Shown here: positions 1 to 8,668 of the stretch, one piece after another
Layout of the letters: every line of letters starts with the position of its first letter
Numbering within the stretch: the first letter of the stretch is position 1
DNA from: Pseudarthrobacter sp. NS4
GTDB taxonomy: Bacteria; Actinomycetota; Actinomycetes; Actinomycetales; Micrococcaceae
Reading direction: 5' to 3'
DNA: 64,000 nucleotides
NCBI RefSeq assembly: GCF_024758005.1
Contig: NZ_CP103288.1
Coordinates: 1,426,001 to 1,490,000 of the forward strand
The notes under the pieces: model-generated
Databases searched by the model: none
What the model saw: only the letters and a program-made list of their open reading frames with translations
What the model was told of the DNA's origin: nothing
Program-made: the position numbers and the translations under genes

Positions 1-566
1 TCGGCAAGGGCTACGCCCGCCGCGCCCGGATGGCCAACCTGATCCCCGCCGTGATCTACGGCCACGGCGCAGAGCCCATCCACGTCACCCTCCCGGCCAA
101 GGCCACCACCCTGGCTGTCCGCACCGCCAACGCCCTGCTGTCCCTGGACATCAACGGCGAAGGACACCTGGCCCTGGTCAAGGACGTGCAGCGCGACCCG
201 ATCAAGCAGATCATCGAGCACATCGACCTCCTGACCGTCCGCAAGGGCGAGAAGGTTACCGTTGACGTTCCGGTTCACGTTTCCGGCGAAACCGCCCCCG
301 GCACCGTTCACAACCTCGAACTGACCGTCGTGTCCCTCGAAGCTGAGGCAACCCACCTGCCCGAGGCCGTCGAGGTCAGCATCGAAGGCCGCGGCGCCGG
401 CGAGCACATCCACGCCTCGGACCTGGTCCTGCCGAAGGGCTCCGCCCTGCTGACCGACGCCGAGGCACTCGTGATCAACATCTCCGAGGCCACCGTCGCG
501 GAAGAAGAGACCGAGGGCGCTGAAGGCGCCGAGGCTCCCGCCGCCGGGGAAGCCGCAGCCGAGTAG
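1..566 (+). CDS. rplY: 50S ribosomal protein L25/general stress protein Ctc (5' partial)
   Basis: This gene encodes the 5S-rRNA-binding large-subunit protein of the L25/TL5/Ctc type. The frame is open from the window edge: before the internal Met at position 30 it reads GKGYARRAR, a typical L25 N-terminal stretch, so the true start lies upstream of base 1. The N-terminal L25 domain continues with IPAVIYGHG. A TL5-type beta-barrel domain follows from about residue 90 and ends in an acidic Glu/Ala-rich tail, which is the long (CTC) form usual in actinobacteria. A 17-bp stem follows the stop, and pth lies downstream as in many actinobacteria. Confidence 0.93.
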   Translation, partial: GKGYARRARMANLIPAVIYGHGAEPIHVTLPAKATTLAVRTANALLSLDINGEGHLALVKDVQRDPIKQIIEHIDLLTVRKGEKVTVDVPVHVSGETAPGTVHNLELTVVSLEAEATHLPEAVEVSIEGRGAGEHIHASDLVLPKGSALLTDAEALVINISEATVAEEETEGAEGAEAPAAGEAAAE

Positions 567-582
567 TCAGCCGGTACATTCT

Positions 583-619
583 GGCAGTGGCCGGATCCCC
601 CAGGGATCCGGCCACTGCC
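583..619 (+). terminator. Intrinsic terminator-like hairpin after rplY
   Basis: A perfect 17-bp stem (583-599 with 603-619) encloses a 3-nt loop, 16 nt after the rplY stop. A second small stem (CCGCC/GGCGG, 627-640) follows. There is no run of T, so termination strength is inferred from stem stability alone. Confidence 0.7.
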
Positions 620-665
620 ATGTCCACCGCCTTTCGGCGGCGGCGCATCCCGAAACCGCCCACCT

Positions 666-671
666 TAGGAT
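666..671 (+). promoter_or_regulatory. -10 hexamer of pth, 6 nt before the ATG
   Basis: TAGGAT ends exactly 6 nt before the pth ATG at 678, the spacing expected if transcription begins at or next to the start codon. The AGGA inside it could alternatively be read as a weak Shine-Dalgarno sequence. Confidence 0.45.
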
Positions 672-677
672 TGACCC

Positions 678-1268
678 ATGACTGACACCTGGCTGATCGT
701 CGGCCTCGGAAACCCCGGAGTCCAGTACCAAGGCAACAGGCACAATGTCGGCCAGATGGTGGTTGATGAACTCGCAGGCCGTATCGGGGCCAGATTCAAG
801 ACCCACAAGGCAGGCGCCCAGGTTGTGGAAGGGCGGCTCGGGATTGGCGGGCCCCGCGTGGTGCTGGCAAAACCAATGACGTACATGAACGTCTCGGGCG
901 GGCCGGTCTCGGCGCTGGCCAGTTTCTACGGAATCACGCCCGATCACGTGGTGGCCGTCCACGACGAAATCGATATCCCGTTCAACACGGTGAAGCTCAA
1001 GATCGGCGGCGGGGAAGGCGGCCATAACGGGCTGCGGGACATCTCCAAAGCACTTGCGACGAAGGAGTACCTTCGGGTCCGCGTAGGGGTGGGCCGCCCT
1101 CCCGGAAGGATGGAGACCGCCGACTATGTGCTGCGGGACTTCGGCACCGCCGAGCTAAAGGAGCTGCCCTTCCTGTTGGACGAAGCAGCCGATGCAGTTG
1201 AAACCCTGGTGTGTAGTGGCCTGACCGCGGCACAGCAGAAGTTCCACCCCGCGAAGTCCGAGCGTTAG
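678..1268 (+). CDS. pth: Peptidyl-tRNA hydrolase
   Basis: Pth cleaves the ester bond of peptidyl-tRNAs released by drop-off and recycles the tRNA in the cytosol. The protein is 196 aa, normal for the family. Visible signatures are the N-terminal VGLGNPG, catalytic His22 in RHNVG, the substrate-contacting Asn12 and Asn71 (PMTYMN) and Asp96 in VHDEID, with a conserved [17 protein letters not shown] loop. The ATG at 678 begins [14 protein letters not shown], the expected length before the motif. It follows rplY by 111 bp but is separated by a hairpin, so it probably has its own promoter. Confidence 0.96.
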   Translation: MTDTWLIVGLGNPGVQYQGNRHNVGQMVVDELAGRIGARFKTHKAGAQVVEGRLGIGGPRVVLAKPMTYMNVSGGPVSALASFYGITPDHVVAVHDEIDIPFNTVKLKIGGGEGGHNGLRDISKALATKEYLRVRVGVGRPPGRMETADYVLRDFGTAELKELPFLLDEAADAVETLVCSGLTAAQQKFHPAKSER

Positions 1269-1274
1269 CAACAC

Positions 1275-1304
1275 GGAAACTTAAAGGCCTTTGGGCCTGT
1301 TTCC
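1275..1304 (+). terminator. Hairpin downstream of pth
   Basis: Two stacked stems share an axis: GGAAAC/GTTTCC (1275-1280 with 1299-1304) and AGGCC/GGCCT (1285-1289 with 1294-1298), with a 4-nt bulge on the left arm. The hairpin lies 6 nt after the pth stop. Terminator function is inferred. Confidence 0.55.
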
Positions 1305-1353
1305 TTGTCTCTGCCCCGGGGTAGTCTTCTACCTATGCGGGGGAGCAATGGGG

Positions 1354-1379
1354 CTACATCCCGCTATCGCGGGATGTAG
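1354..1379. promoter_or_regulatory. Perfect 11-bp inverted repeat abutting the SD of the first LuxR gene
   Basis: CTACATCCCGC (1354-1364) and its exact complement (1369-1379) flank the 4-nt loop TATC. The right arm runs into the AGGGGA Shine-Dalgarno sequence (1378-1383) of the gene starting at 1391. It could be a protein operator or an mRNA hairpin that masks the ribosome site. No T-run follows, so it is not an ordinary terminator. Confidence 0.6.
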
Positions 1380-1390
1380 GGGAAAAGTTC

Positions 1391-4123
1391 ATGTCAATCG
1401 AGCCACTCAGCTGGGGACGTGGGTCAGCACCCCACGACGGTGGGCTACGCACGCATAACTCCGGAGTGCCCGGGCAGCAATGGTCGGCGCCCGCCCGGAG
1501 CGCCAATCTGGAGGCTGTCGGAACGGCGCTCACCAGTGAAAACTCTTTGGGCGTCGTCATTACCGGCGGCCGCGGGGTAGGAAAATCTTCCCTGGCCCGT
1601 GCCGGAGTCGCAGACCTGGGGCCGGACTTTTGGTCCCTGCAGCTCCGCAGCGGGCCCAGCGGATCCACCACACCCTACGGCTGCCTCTCCTTCCTGCTGG
1701 CCCGGCTTCCGCAGGCTTACATGGGGTCGCCCACGGCCATCCTCCGCGGCATCACGTCGCTGATCCGCAGCGACGCCGCAGGCAGGCCCTGCGTCATTAC
1801 CCTTGACACGACCGGCAGCATTGATGACATGAGCGCCGGAGTGCTTTTGAACGTACTCCTGACCGGAACGGCAAAGATCGTTGCGGTAGCGCCGAATATC
1901 AGTGACCTGCCGGCCGATTTCCATTGGCTGATCACGGAGCGGCGCCTGACCGAGGTACGGCTAAGCAACCTCAACGAGCTACAGACCCGCCAGGTCCTGC
2001 TTTCACTGCTGGGCCACCGGGTTTCGGCCTCCCTGGTCAATACTTACCACCGCATGGTGGGCGGTAATCCGTTGCTGCTCAAGGCACTGGTCACCGAACA
2101 GCAACTGTCCGGAAACCTCGTCCTGTCAGACTCCGTGTGGACGCTGCGTGACAAGGTGGTGCTCGATGGCGCTGCCAGCCTTGATGACATTGTCCGGTCC
2201 CGCTGGTCGCGGGAATCGCCGGAAACCCGGGAAGTCATCGAAATGCTGTCGTGTGCGCGCCGCGTGGAGCTGTCCCGGCTGACCACAATCTATGGTGCCA
2301 ACGTGGTGGCGGACATGGAAGACGGCGGCCTGCTGGAGGTTGACGACTCCGATCACCGCTGGGTGTCATTGCGCGAGAAGTACATCGGCGATGTCGTGCG
2401 GACGTGGCTGAGCATCGCCCGGCGGCGGGAACTGCGTGGCGTGCTGCTGGCGGGGGAGGAACCCAATCCGGCCGGCATGACGGTTGAAGAGCTGATGGCC
2501 TTCGCCGCCTGGACGCACGAATGCGAGGCCGAGCTCAGCCCCGCCCTGGCTCTCGCGGCTGCGGAAGCCGCAGTCCAGCTGTTTGATCCCCGGTTTGCCC
2601 TGAGCTACGCGGAGATGCTGCAAAGGACGGACCAGCAGTGGGTGCCCGCCCAGCGCCAGAAAGCTGCCGCGTACCTTCAGCTGGACATGCCGGCTCAGGC
2701 ACTTGCGGCCCTTGACGGGATCTCCAGGCCGGAACTCGAGGCTTTGGACCTGAAAGAGTACGCCCACGTCGTCGCCGCGAAAGCGCGGGTCATGATGTGG
2801 TTGCCCGAGCGGGCAAGCGAAGTGCCCAGCCTCCTGGAGGAGGCCCGGAACAGGGTGGCGCCCGCCGGGAGGAGTGCGTCGTGGCCCGAGCCGGCTGCTG
2901 TGGCCGCGAACCTGGTCTCCCTGAGCGGGTTTGAATACCGGGCATTTGTGGGGGACTATGCCGCCTTGATTCCCGCCCTGGAGGCAGCGTCGGATCCGGC
3001 CAGGAACCCTGACGCAGGATACCGGATGCATTCGGCCATCATTTTGATGACTGCACTGGCCCTGACGGGCCGGGAAATGGATGCGCTGAGCTTGATGCGG
3101 CAACTGGGCGGCCAGATCAGCGATGCCTCCCACGTGGTGGGCCTGCGCGAGCGGTACACCAGGGAGGCCTACCTGGTGCTGTTGATCGCCGGGCAGTGGC
3201 GGCGATGCATCGATCTTCTGGGGCCACAAAGCGTCGAGGAACCATACCGCTTGCCGTACGGGAGTGCCGCAACCGAGCTGGCGGCCGGTATAGCCTATGT
3301 CTATTCCGGCCGGGGCGGTGCAGCCCTGGATCCGCTGATGTCCGCCGCGGCGCAGCTGGAACTGCAACCCGTGCAGACTGCACTCCGGTTCGCCTATGCG
3401 TCCATAGCCCTGGCGCATGCACAGACCGGTAACGCTGCCCAGGCCCGCAAATACCTGGGCAAGCTGCAAACGGTGCCCGGCACGTCCGGTTTCGCCACCG
3501 ACAGCCTCATCAGTTTCTGTGCCCTCGTGGCGGGACGCTGGCTTGGCGACGCTGACGCCGTCAGCCGCCTGAAGCAGTCGGCCCGCCGGAACATGGAGGC
3601 GGGACGGTACACGATCGCGGGCATCGAACTGCTTGCGGCCACGGTTAACGGAGGCGACGCTGACTTCCGGCTGCTGGAGGAGATAGCCGCCCACCGGCAG
3701 GGACCCCTGGCAGAGGTCTCCCGGTTCATTGCCCTGGGCAGCCGGACCAAGGACGCAAAGACCCTCCTTGCCGGCGGGGAACTGGCCGCCACGCTGGAAC
3801 TGGACGCCGTGGAGGCCAGATGCATGGCCTTGGCAGTGGACTTTGCCCGGCAGGACGGCGATTCACTGTCCGCCCGGACGGCCCAGGCCCGTCTTGACAT
3901 ACTGGCCGCCACCGTAGCCAACCTTCCCATCGTGCCCAGCAGTGGCAGCCCACTGCTTACCAGCAGGGAGCGCCAGATTGCGCGTCTTGCAGGGCGAGGT
4001 GCATCAAACCGTGACATCGCTCTGGAAATGGGCGTGTCAGTCCGGACTGTGGAAGGCCACCTGTACCAGGTGTTCACCAAGCTCGGCGTAACTTCCAGGG
4101 GTGATTTGACTGGACTCGTCTAA
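1391..4123 (+). CDS. LuxR-family regulator with N-terminal STAND-type ATPase
   Basis: This is a large (910 aa) MalT/LAL-like transcription regulator. A P-loop NTPase domain comes first: Walker A GGRGVGKS at residues 59-66 and a Walker B-like VITLD at about 135-139, in which the usual second acidic residue is Thr. A long alpha-helical, TPR-like region follows (about 350-830). The C-terminus is a LuxR/FixJ HTH (about 850-910, LTSRERQIARLAGRG ... VRTVEGHLYQVFTKLGV). Family members act as ligand- and ATP-controlled activators. The ligand cannot be read from sequence. AGGGGA lies 7 nt before the ATG, just after an 11-bp inverted repeat. The stop codon overlaps the ATG of the next, paralogous gene (TAATG). 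Confidence 0.88.
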   Translation: MSIEPLSWGRGSAPHDGGLRTHNSGVPGQQWSAPARSANLEAVGTALTSENSLGVVITGGRGVGKSSLARAGVADLGPDFWSLQLRSGPSGSTTPYGCLSFLLARLPQAYMGSPTAILRGITSLIRSDAAGRPCVITLDTTGSIDDMSAGVLLNVLLTGTAKIVAVAPNISDLPADFHWLITERRLTEVRLSNLNELQTRQVLLSLLGHRVSASLVNTYHRMVGGNPLLLKALVTEQQLSGNLVLSDSVWTLRDKVVLDGAASLDDIVRSRWSRESPETREVIEMLSCARRVELSRLTTIYGANVVADMEDGGLLEVDDSDHRWVSLREKYIGDVVRTWLSIARRRELRGVLLAGEEPNPAGMTVEELMAFAAWTHECEAELSPALALAAAEAAVQLFDPRFALSYAEMLQRTDQQWVPAQRQKAAAYLQLDMPAQALAALDGISRPELEALDLKEYAHVVAAKARVMMWLPERASEVPSLLEEARNRVAPAGRSASWPEPAAVAANLVSLSGFEYRAFVGDYAALIPALEAASDPARNPDAGYRMHSAIILMTALALTGREMDALSLMRQLGGQISDASHVVGLRERYTREAYLVLLIAGQWRRCIDLLGPQSVEEPYRLPYGSAATELAAGIAYVYSGRGGAALDPLMSAAAQLELQPVQTALRFAYASIALAHAQTGNAAQARKYLGKLQTVPGTSGFATDSLISFCALVAGRWLGDADAVSRLKQSARRNMEAGRYTIAGIELLAATVNGGDADFRLLEEIAAHRQGPLAEVSRFIALGSRTKDAKTLLAGGELAATLELDAVEARCMALAVDFARQDGDSLSARTAQARLDILAATVANLPIVPSSGSPLLTSRERQIARLAGRGASNRDIALEMGVSVRTVEGHLYQVFTKLGVTSRGDLTGLV

Positions 4124-6770
4124 TGGACACAAGCCCGCACCGGCGCACCGGCTCACCGGACGCCGCGAACCGCTGGACCGGATCTGCAACATTGTCCGGA
4201 ACCGTACAAGCCAGGCTGTTTTCGTCATGGCCGGAGCCGGGATCGGCAAGTCCTCCTTGACGGAGGCCCTTGCCGAGCGGCTCACCGGCGAACTGAATAT
4301 CCTGCAGATCCATGGCAGTTCCGCCCTCGCTGCCGTGCCATTTGGAGTCCTTACCCCCTATACGGGAGACCTGACAGCCGAGGAATCAGTCTCGCCCGTA
4401 GCGGTGCTGCGTTCCATGTGGACGTATTTTGAGACGCTCAGGGAAGGAAGCAGCAGCAGCCAGGTGCTCCTGCTGGTGGATGATGCCCACTATCTGGATG
4501 AGGCCTCCGCGGGCGTGATAGCGGACTTGATTTCTGCTGGCTGGGCAACCGTGGTGGCTGCCGCCCGGCCCCGGCCCGGACTGCCGCAACCCCTGGACCA
4601 GCTCTGGTACGACGGCCTTGCCGAACGCGTGGACCTGCGGCCGCTAAACCGGGAACAGATCGAAGAAGTCCTGGCCCATATCCTGGACGGGACCGTTCCT
4701 GACGCCACTGTTGATGCAGCCTGGAGCGCGTCCGGCGGCAATCCCCGCATCCTGGACGCGCTGCTGCATGACGCCGCTGAAGCCGGCATCCTGTCCAAGA
4801 GCAACGGGATCTGGATCCTGCTGGGCTCCTTACCGGCAGATGGTGCCCGGCTCGCGGCAGTAGTGGCCAAGGACTACCTCCGGCGGCGGCCCGAAGAACA
4901 GGAAGCTTTGAAGCTCATTGCCCTGGCGGGGCCAGTGGGCCGGAAGGTCATAGAGGACATCTGTGGGGCCCCGGTGGTCCGGTCCCTTCTGGACCAGCAG
5001 ATGGTGGTTGAATCCGTCGGCATCCCGTCCGAACTCCTCCTGTGGAACCGCCTTTTCTCCAATGCGATAAGGAACTCTATATCCGTATCGCGCAGCCTTC
5101 AGCTGCAGGAAAAAATCCGTGCACACCAGGACGGAACTGTGCTCCGCGGCGAAGGCCGGCTTCGTTTCGTGGAGTGGTCACTGGAGTGTGGCGTCCGGGT
5201 ATCCGACGCAGATCTGCTTGAGGCCGCGCAACAGGCGCTCGCGCTGTTCCGCAATGACAGCGCCAGGACTATCGCAGCCAGGGTACAGGACAGCGGGATG
5301 GCACCCCTGGCCCGTGCCATCCAGGCACGGGCCCTGTATAACGTAGGCGCTTATCCTGAGGCTGCTGCCCTGCTCGACAGCTGCTGGCTTCAGCTTGCCG
5401 ATGATCCCCAGGGCCCGGCAGTCCTCCTCCTGCGGGTGTCGGCGCATCAGGCGGCCGGACATCAATTGGCAGCGGTGGCGGAGGACGTCAAGGACCACGC
5501 CGGCCGGGCTGCAGACGGGTCCCTGGCCTGGCAGGAGGAGATCCTCCAGCTGCTTCGGTCAGGCGCAGATGTGGATTACCGGGCGCTTGCGGCAGAAGTG
5601 GACACCATCAGGAACCGCTCCTCCACGGAAGCGAAAGACGAGCCCATCACTGCCCTGGCGGAAGCCCTGCTGGCCCACGCACTAACAGCGGCGGGGCGCC
5701 CCGCCGAGGGACTCGACGCCGCGCTCCTGGCGGCTTCCGAACTGCCGCCGCTGGAAGACAGCCTGTTTTTCTTCCCGGAGTTCGTGCTCGGCCGGCTCGT
5801 CATCAGCTATTTGGCAATGGGCGAATGGGAATCAGCGGAGCGGGAGCTCAACAGCTACGCCGCCGGGCACGCCGCGGGTGCGGCAACCTTCGGTGGAAGC
5901 CTGCAGATGCTCCGGGGTTATTCGCTGCTGAGGCAAGGCCGGATGGAGCGCGCCTACCAGATGCTGCTGCCGGCGGTGGAAGCACTGAGGCTTAACGATC
6001 CGCTCCAGTTGTTCCGGTTTGGTTCCTCACTGGGCTTCTACGTTGCCGCAAGGCTGGGAGACGCCGCGCAGGCGAAGCGCCTGGAACAGGACCACAAGGA
6101 CGCCGTCGCCGGAGGGCCGGCGCATGATTTCCTTGCCGGTGCCTACGCCGCCGCGGCCGCCGAATACTTGTCGCGCGACGGCAAGGGCGTCGCCTCGCTG
6201 CATACGATGCTGACAGCTGCTGAAGCCTCGGGAAGGGCCGGTCACCGGCTCGAACTCCTGGCTCTTTGCTGGGACTTGGGGGACCCTTCGGTGGTTCCCA
6301 TGGTGCAGGAGGCCGCCAGCGGCGTGGAGGGACGCTGGGCGGACGCAATGCTGACCCTGGCCACCAGTTGGGAAGCCGCCGGCGGGGATTCTCTGATGGA
6401 AGCGGCGGCATCCCTGGAAGGGGCCGGCTTCGTCAACCTTGCCCGGGAGGCCTATGCCCGCGCCAGCGCGGTGCTGGAGCAGACGGGGGAGCGCAGACGC
6501 TCCAGGCAGGCCGTGGCGCAGCGCGAAAGATGCGACCACGAACTGGGCGAACGGTTCCGGGAAGGCCGGTTTATCGCCGCAGCTCCCGCCGTCCACCTCA
6601 CCCGGCGGGAGCAGGACATTGTCGAGTTGGCAGTGCAGGGCCTCACTGACCGGGAAATAGCCCAGCGGCTGATGGTTTCCGTCCGTACCGTTGAGGGGCA
6701 TCTGTACAGGACCTACGTGAAGCTCGGTGTGCGCAGCAGGGACGAGCTGGAGTCCGCGCTCCCCAAGTAG
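4123..6770 (+). CDS. Second LuxR-family STAND ATPase regulator with frameshifted 5' end
   Basis: This is a paralogue of the preceding gene: AAA/STAND ATPase (Walker A AGAGIGKSS, Walker B LLLVDDAH), a helical middle and a C-terminal LuxR HTH ending near the stop (VRTVEGHLYRTYVKLGV). The first ATG in the homologous frame (4227) falls inside Walker A, so it cannot be the true start. Upstream in that frame HRLTGRREPLDRI is clearly coding. The ATG at 4123, overlapping the previous stop (TAATG), is one frame off because GCACCGGC is duplicated in tandem at 4137-4152. Deleting one copy gives MDTSPHRLTGRREPL in frame. As sequenced, ATG 4123 stops at 4258-4260. A CTG at 4110, 8 nt after AGGGG, is the only in-frame near-cognate start seen before 4227 that could keep the gene on. 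The alternatives are a phase-variable or broken gene, or an assembly error. Confidence 0.8.
4137..4152 (+). repeat. Perfect 8-bp tandem duplication at the start of the second LuxR gene
   Basis: GCACCGGC occurs twice back to back (4137-4144, 4145-4152). With one copy, the stop-coupled ATG at 4123 reads directly into the conserved N-terminus of the regulator. With two, it terminates after 45 codons. Confidence 0.9.
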
Positions 6771-6922
6771 CAGGCCGCCCGCGGCAAACAATGCCGGCCG
6801 CGGGGCGCCCATCAAGGGATGGATACGTCAGGCGCCGTGCATCGGCATGAGCAGGCGAGGGCAGATCAAGCGCCTTGACAGTGTCCTTCTTGCCATGCCC
6901 GTGTGGCTGCGGGCTGATGCCC

Positions 6923-6982
6923 GCGTCTTCCAAGGCTCCTACGCGTCTTCCAGGGCTCCTAGGCGTCTTCCAGGGCTCCTAG
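6923..6982 (+). repeat. Three tandem 20-bp repeats
   Basis: The unit GCGTCTTCCAGGGCTCCTAG is present at 6943-6962 and 6963-6982 exactly, and at 6923-6942 with two substitutions. The repeats abut with no spacers, so this is a minisatellite and not a CRISPR array. Confidence 0.9.
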
Positions 6983-7006
6983 GTAGTGCCCGGCCGTAGA
7001 AATCGA

Positions 7007-7025
7007 GTACACCCTACTCGTGTAC
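7007..7025. promoter_or_regulatory. GTACAC-n7-GTGTAC palindrome
   Basis: Perfect 6-bp arms (7007-7012 and 7020-7025) flank a 7-nt spacer just downstream of the tandem repeats. It is operator-like, but no regulator can be assigned. Confidence 0.35.
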
Positions 7026-7235
7026 CGGAGGGCGCCCCGGTCTTTACTTAAAGAGGCAAAGGAGCGGCAGACAGGAAGCTGCAGACGTTGCCGGCAGGAC
7101 ATCAAGGCCTCTATCAACTTCCGGTCCCACGGGGCCGGGCCGAGACGGGGCCGGCGACGTCAGAGTCTTCTGAGACCGAGACTCTCCCCCCAGCCGTCGC
7201 CGGCCCTCCACTCCGCGGGCTGAAGCCCGGAGCGA

Positions 7236-7269
7236 CTGTGGCGGCTGCCCCTTCGGGCGGCCGCCACAG
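7236..7269 (+). terminator. Long hairpin upstream of sufS
   Basis: A 10-bp stem (7236-7245 with 7260-7269) is extended by a T-G wobble and a further 4 bp (GCCC/GGGC) around the loop CTTC. It ends about 50 nt before the sufS start. It could terminate upstream transcription or act as a leader attenuator. There is no T-run. Confidence 0.5.
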
Positions 7270-7321
7270 CCGTGCTGTGGGACAATTGAGTGTCATCCGT
7301 TGGCATCTCAAGGAGATTGTT

Positions 7322-8647
7322 TTGGCCGTAGTAACAACGCCAGCCACACTGGAGCAGGCCCTCCCGGTCATGGATAACGCCGAGGTCCTGCGCATCCGCA
7401 ATGATTTTCCGGTCCTGGATCAGCTCATCAACGGCCGCCCACTGGTTTACCTGGATTCCGGAGCCACCTCGCAGAACCCCTCGAGCGTTATTGAAGCCGA
7501 GCAGGAATTCTATGAGCAGCGGAATGCAGCCGTCCACCGCGGCGCCCACCACCTGGCGGTCGAGGCCACGGAGGCGTTCGAGGACGCACGTCAAACGGTG
7601 TCGGACTTTGTTGGTGCTGGCTACTCGGAGACCATCTGGACCTCCAACGCCACTGAAGGACTCAACCTCCTCTCCTACTCGCTGTCCAATGCGGGACTTT
7701 GGGCTGCCCAGGGCCGGGGCGACGCCAGGCTGGCCGATCTCGCCTTGCGGCCCGGCGACGAGATTGTGGTGACCGAAATGGAGCACCACGCGAACCTCAT
7801 ACCCTGGCAGGAACTGGCATTCCGCACCGGCGCCACCCTCCGCTACATTCCCATCGATGAGGCCGGAAGCCTCCAGATGGACCAGGCCAGGGATATCATC
7901 GGCAGCCGGACCAAGGTACTCGCGTTCACGCATGCCTCCAATGTCCTGGGCACCATCAACCCGGTCCGCGAACTGGTTGCCCTGGGCCGGGCGGCGGGTG
8001 CCCTGGTGGTCCTGGATGCATGCCAGTCCGCACCGCATATGCCGCTGGACGTCAAAGAACTCGATGTGGACTTTGCCGTCTTCTCGGGACACAAGATGCT
8101 CGCCCCCACCGGCATTGGCGTGCTGTACGGCAAGCAGGAATTGCTGGACGTCCTGCCGCCCTTCCTTACGGGCGGTTCCATGATTACCACCGTCACCATG
8201 GACAGGGCCGAATACCTGCCGGCGCCCCAGCGCTTCGAGGCCGGGACGCAGCGGATCTCCCAGGCCGTGGCCCTGGCCGCCGCGGCCAACTACCTGACGG
8301 AAACCGGGCTGGACCGGATCCACCGGTGGGAAGCGGAACTCGGCGGACGGATGGTGGCCGGCCTCGAATCGATCCCCGGCATCCGCGTCCTGGGTCCTGC
8401 CGCGGGTGAGGAACGGATCGGCCTTGCCGCCTTCGACGTCGAAGGCGTCCATGCCCATGACGTGGGGCAGTTCCTGGACTCCAGGGGAATCGCCGTGCGG
8501 GTGGGCCATCACTGCGCCCAGCCGCTGCACCGCCGGCTGGGGCTGACGGCAACTACCCGCGCCAGCGCCTACCTCTACAACACCACGGACGATGTGGACC
8601 AGTTCCTGGATGCCGTATCCGGCGTGCGGGCCTATTTCCGTGCGTAA
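7322..8647 (+). CDS. sufS: SufS-type cysteine desulfurase
   Basis: This PLP enzyme removes sulfur from cysteine as a protein persulfide for Fe-S cluster assembly. The protein is 441 aa from a TTG at 7322, chosen because AGGAG (7311-7315) lies 6 nt upstream and the sequence then runs AVVTTPATLEQ into the conserved RNDFPVLDQ. The PLP-binding Lys258 lies in FSGHKMLAPTGIG and the active-site Cys398 in RVGHHCAQPLHRRLG. The latter sits in the extended lobe typical of group II (SufS) enzymes. It is followed after 21 bp by its partner sufU, and the two are presumably co-transcribed. The other suf genes are not in the window. Confidence 0.93.
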   Translation: MAVVTTPATLEQALPVMDNAEVLRIRNDFPVLDQLINGRPLVYLDSGATSQNPSSVIEAEQEFYEQRNAAVHRGAHHLAVEATEAFEDARQTVSDFVGAGYSETIWTSNATEGLNLLSYSLSNAGLWAAQGRGDARLADLALRPGDEIVVTEMEHHANLIPWQELAFRTGATLRYIPIDEAGSLQMDQARDIIGSRTKVLAFTHASNVLGTINPVRELVALGRAAGALVVLDACQSAPHMPLDVKELDVDFAVFSGHKMLAPTGIGVLYGKQELLDVLPPFLTGGSMITTVTMDRAEYLPAPQRFEAGTQRISQAVALAAAANYLTETGLDRIHRWEAELGGRMVAGLESIPGIRVLGPAAGEERIGLAAFDVEGVHAHDVGQFLDSRGIAVRVGHHCAQPLHRRLGLTATTRASAYLYNTTDDVDQFLDAVSGVRAYFRA

Positions 8648-8668
8648 CCGGAAGATCGAAGGTAAACC

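Larger units (their letters stand above)
6771..7321. other. 550-bp non-coding interval between the LuxR pair and sufS
   Basis: No convincing gene is seen. The interval holds three tandem 20-bp repeats (6923-6982), a GTACAC/GTGTAC palindrome (7007-7025), a short inverted repeat AGAGTCT/AGACTCT near 7160-7185, and a long stable hairpin (7236-7269) upstream of sufS. The open frame running into sufS from 7088 has no SD and no family homology before residue 1 of SufS. Confidence 0.7.

Noticed and set aside
4123..4260. 45-codon small gene starting at ATG 4123
   Set aside because: It is best explained as the frameshifted 5' end of the LuxR gene, because deleting one 8-bp copy joins it to conserved coding sequence.
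6923..6982. Possible CRISPR array
   Set aside because: The three 20-bp units abut without spacers, and no cas gene is nearby.
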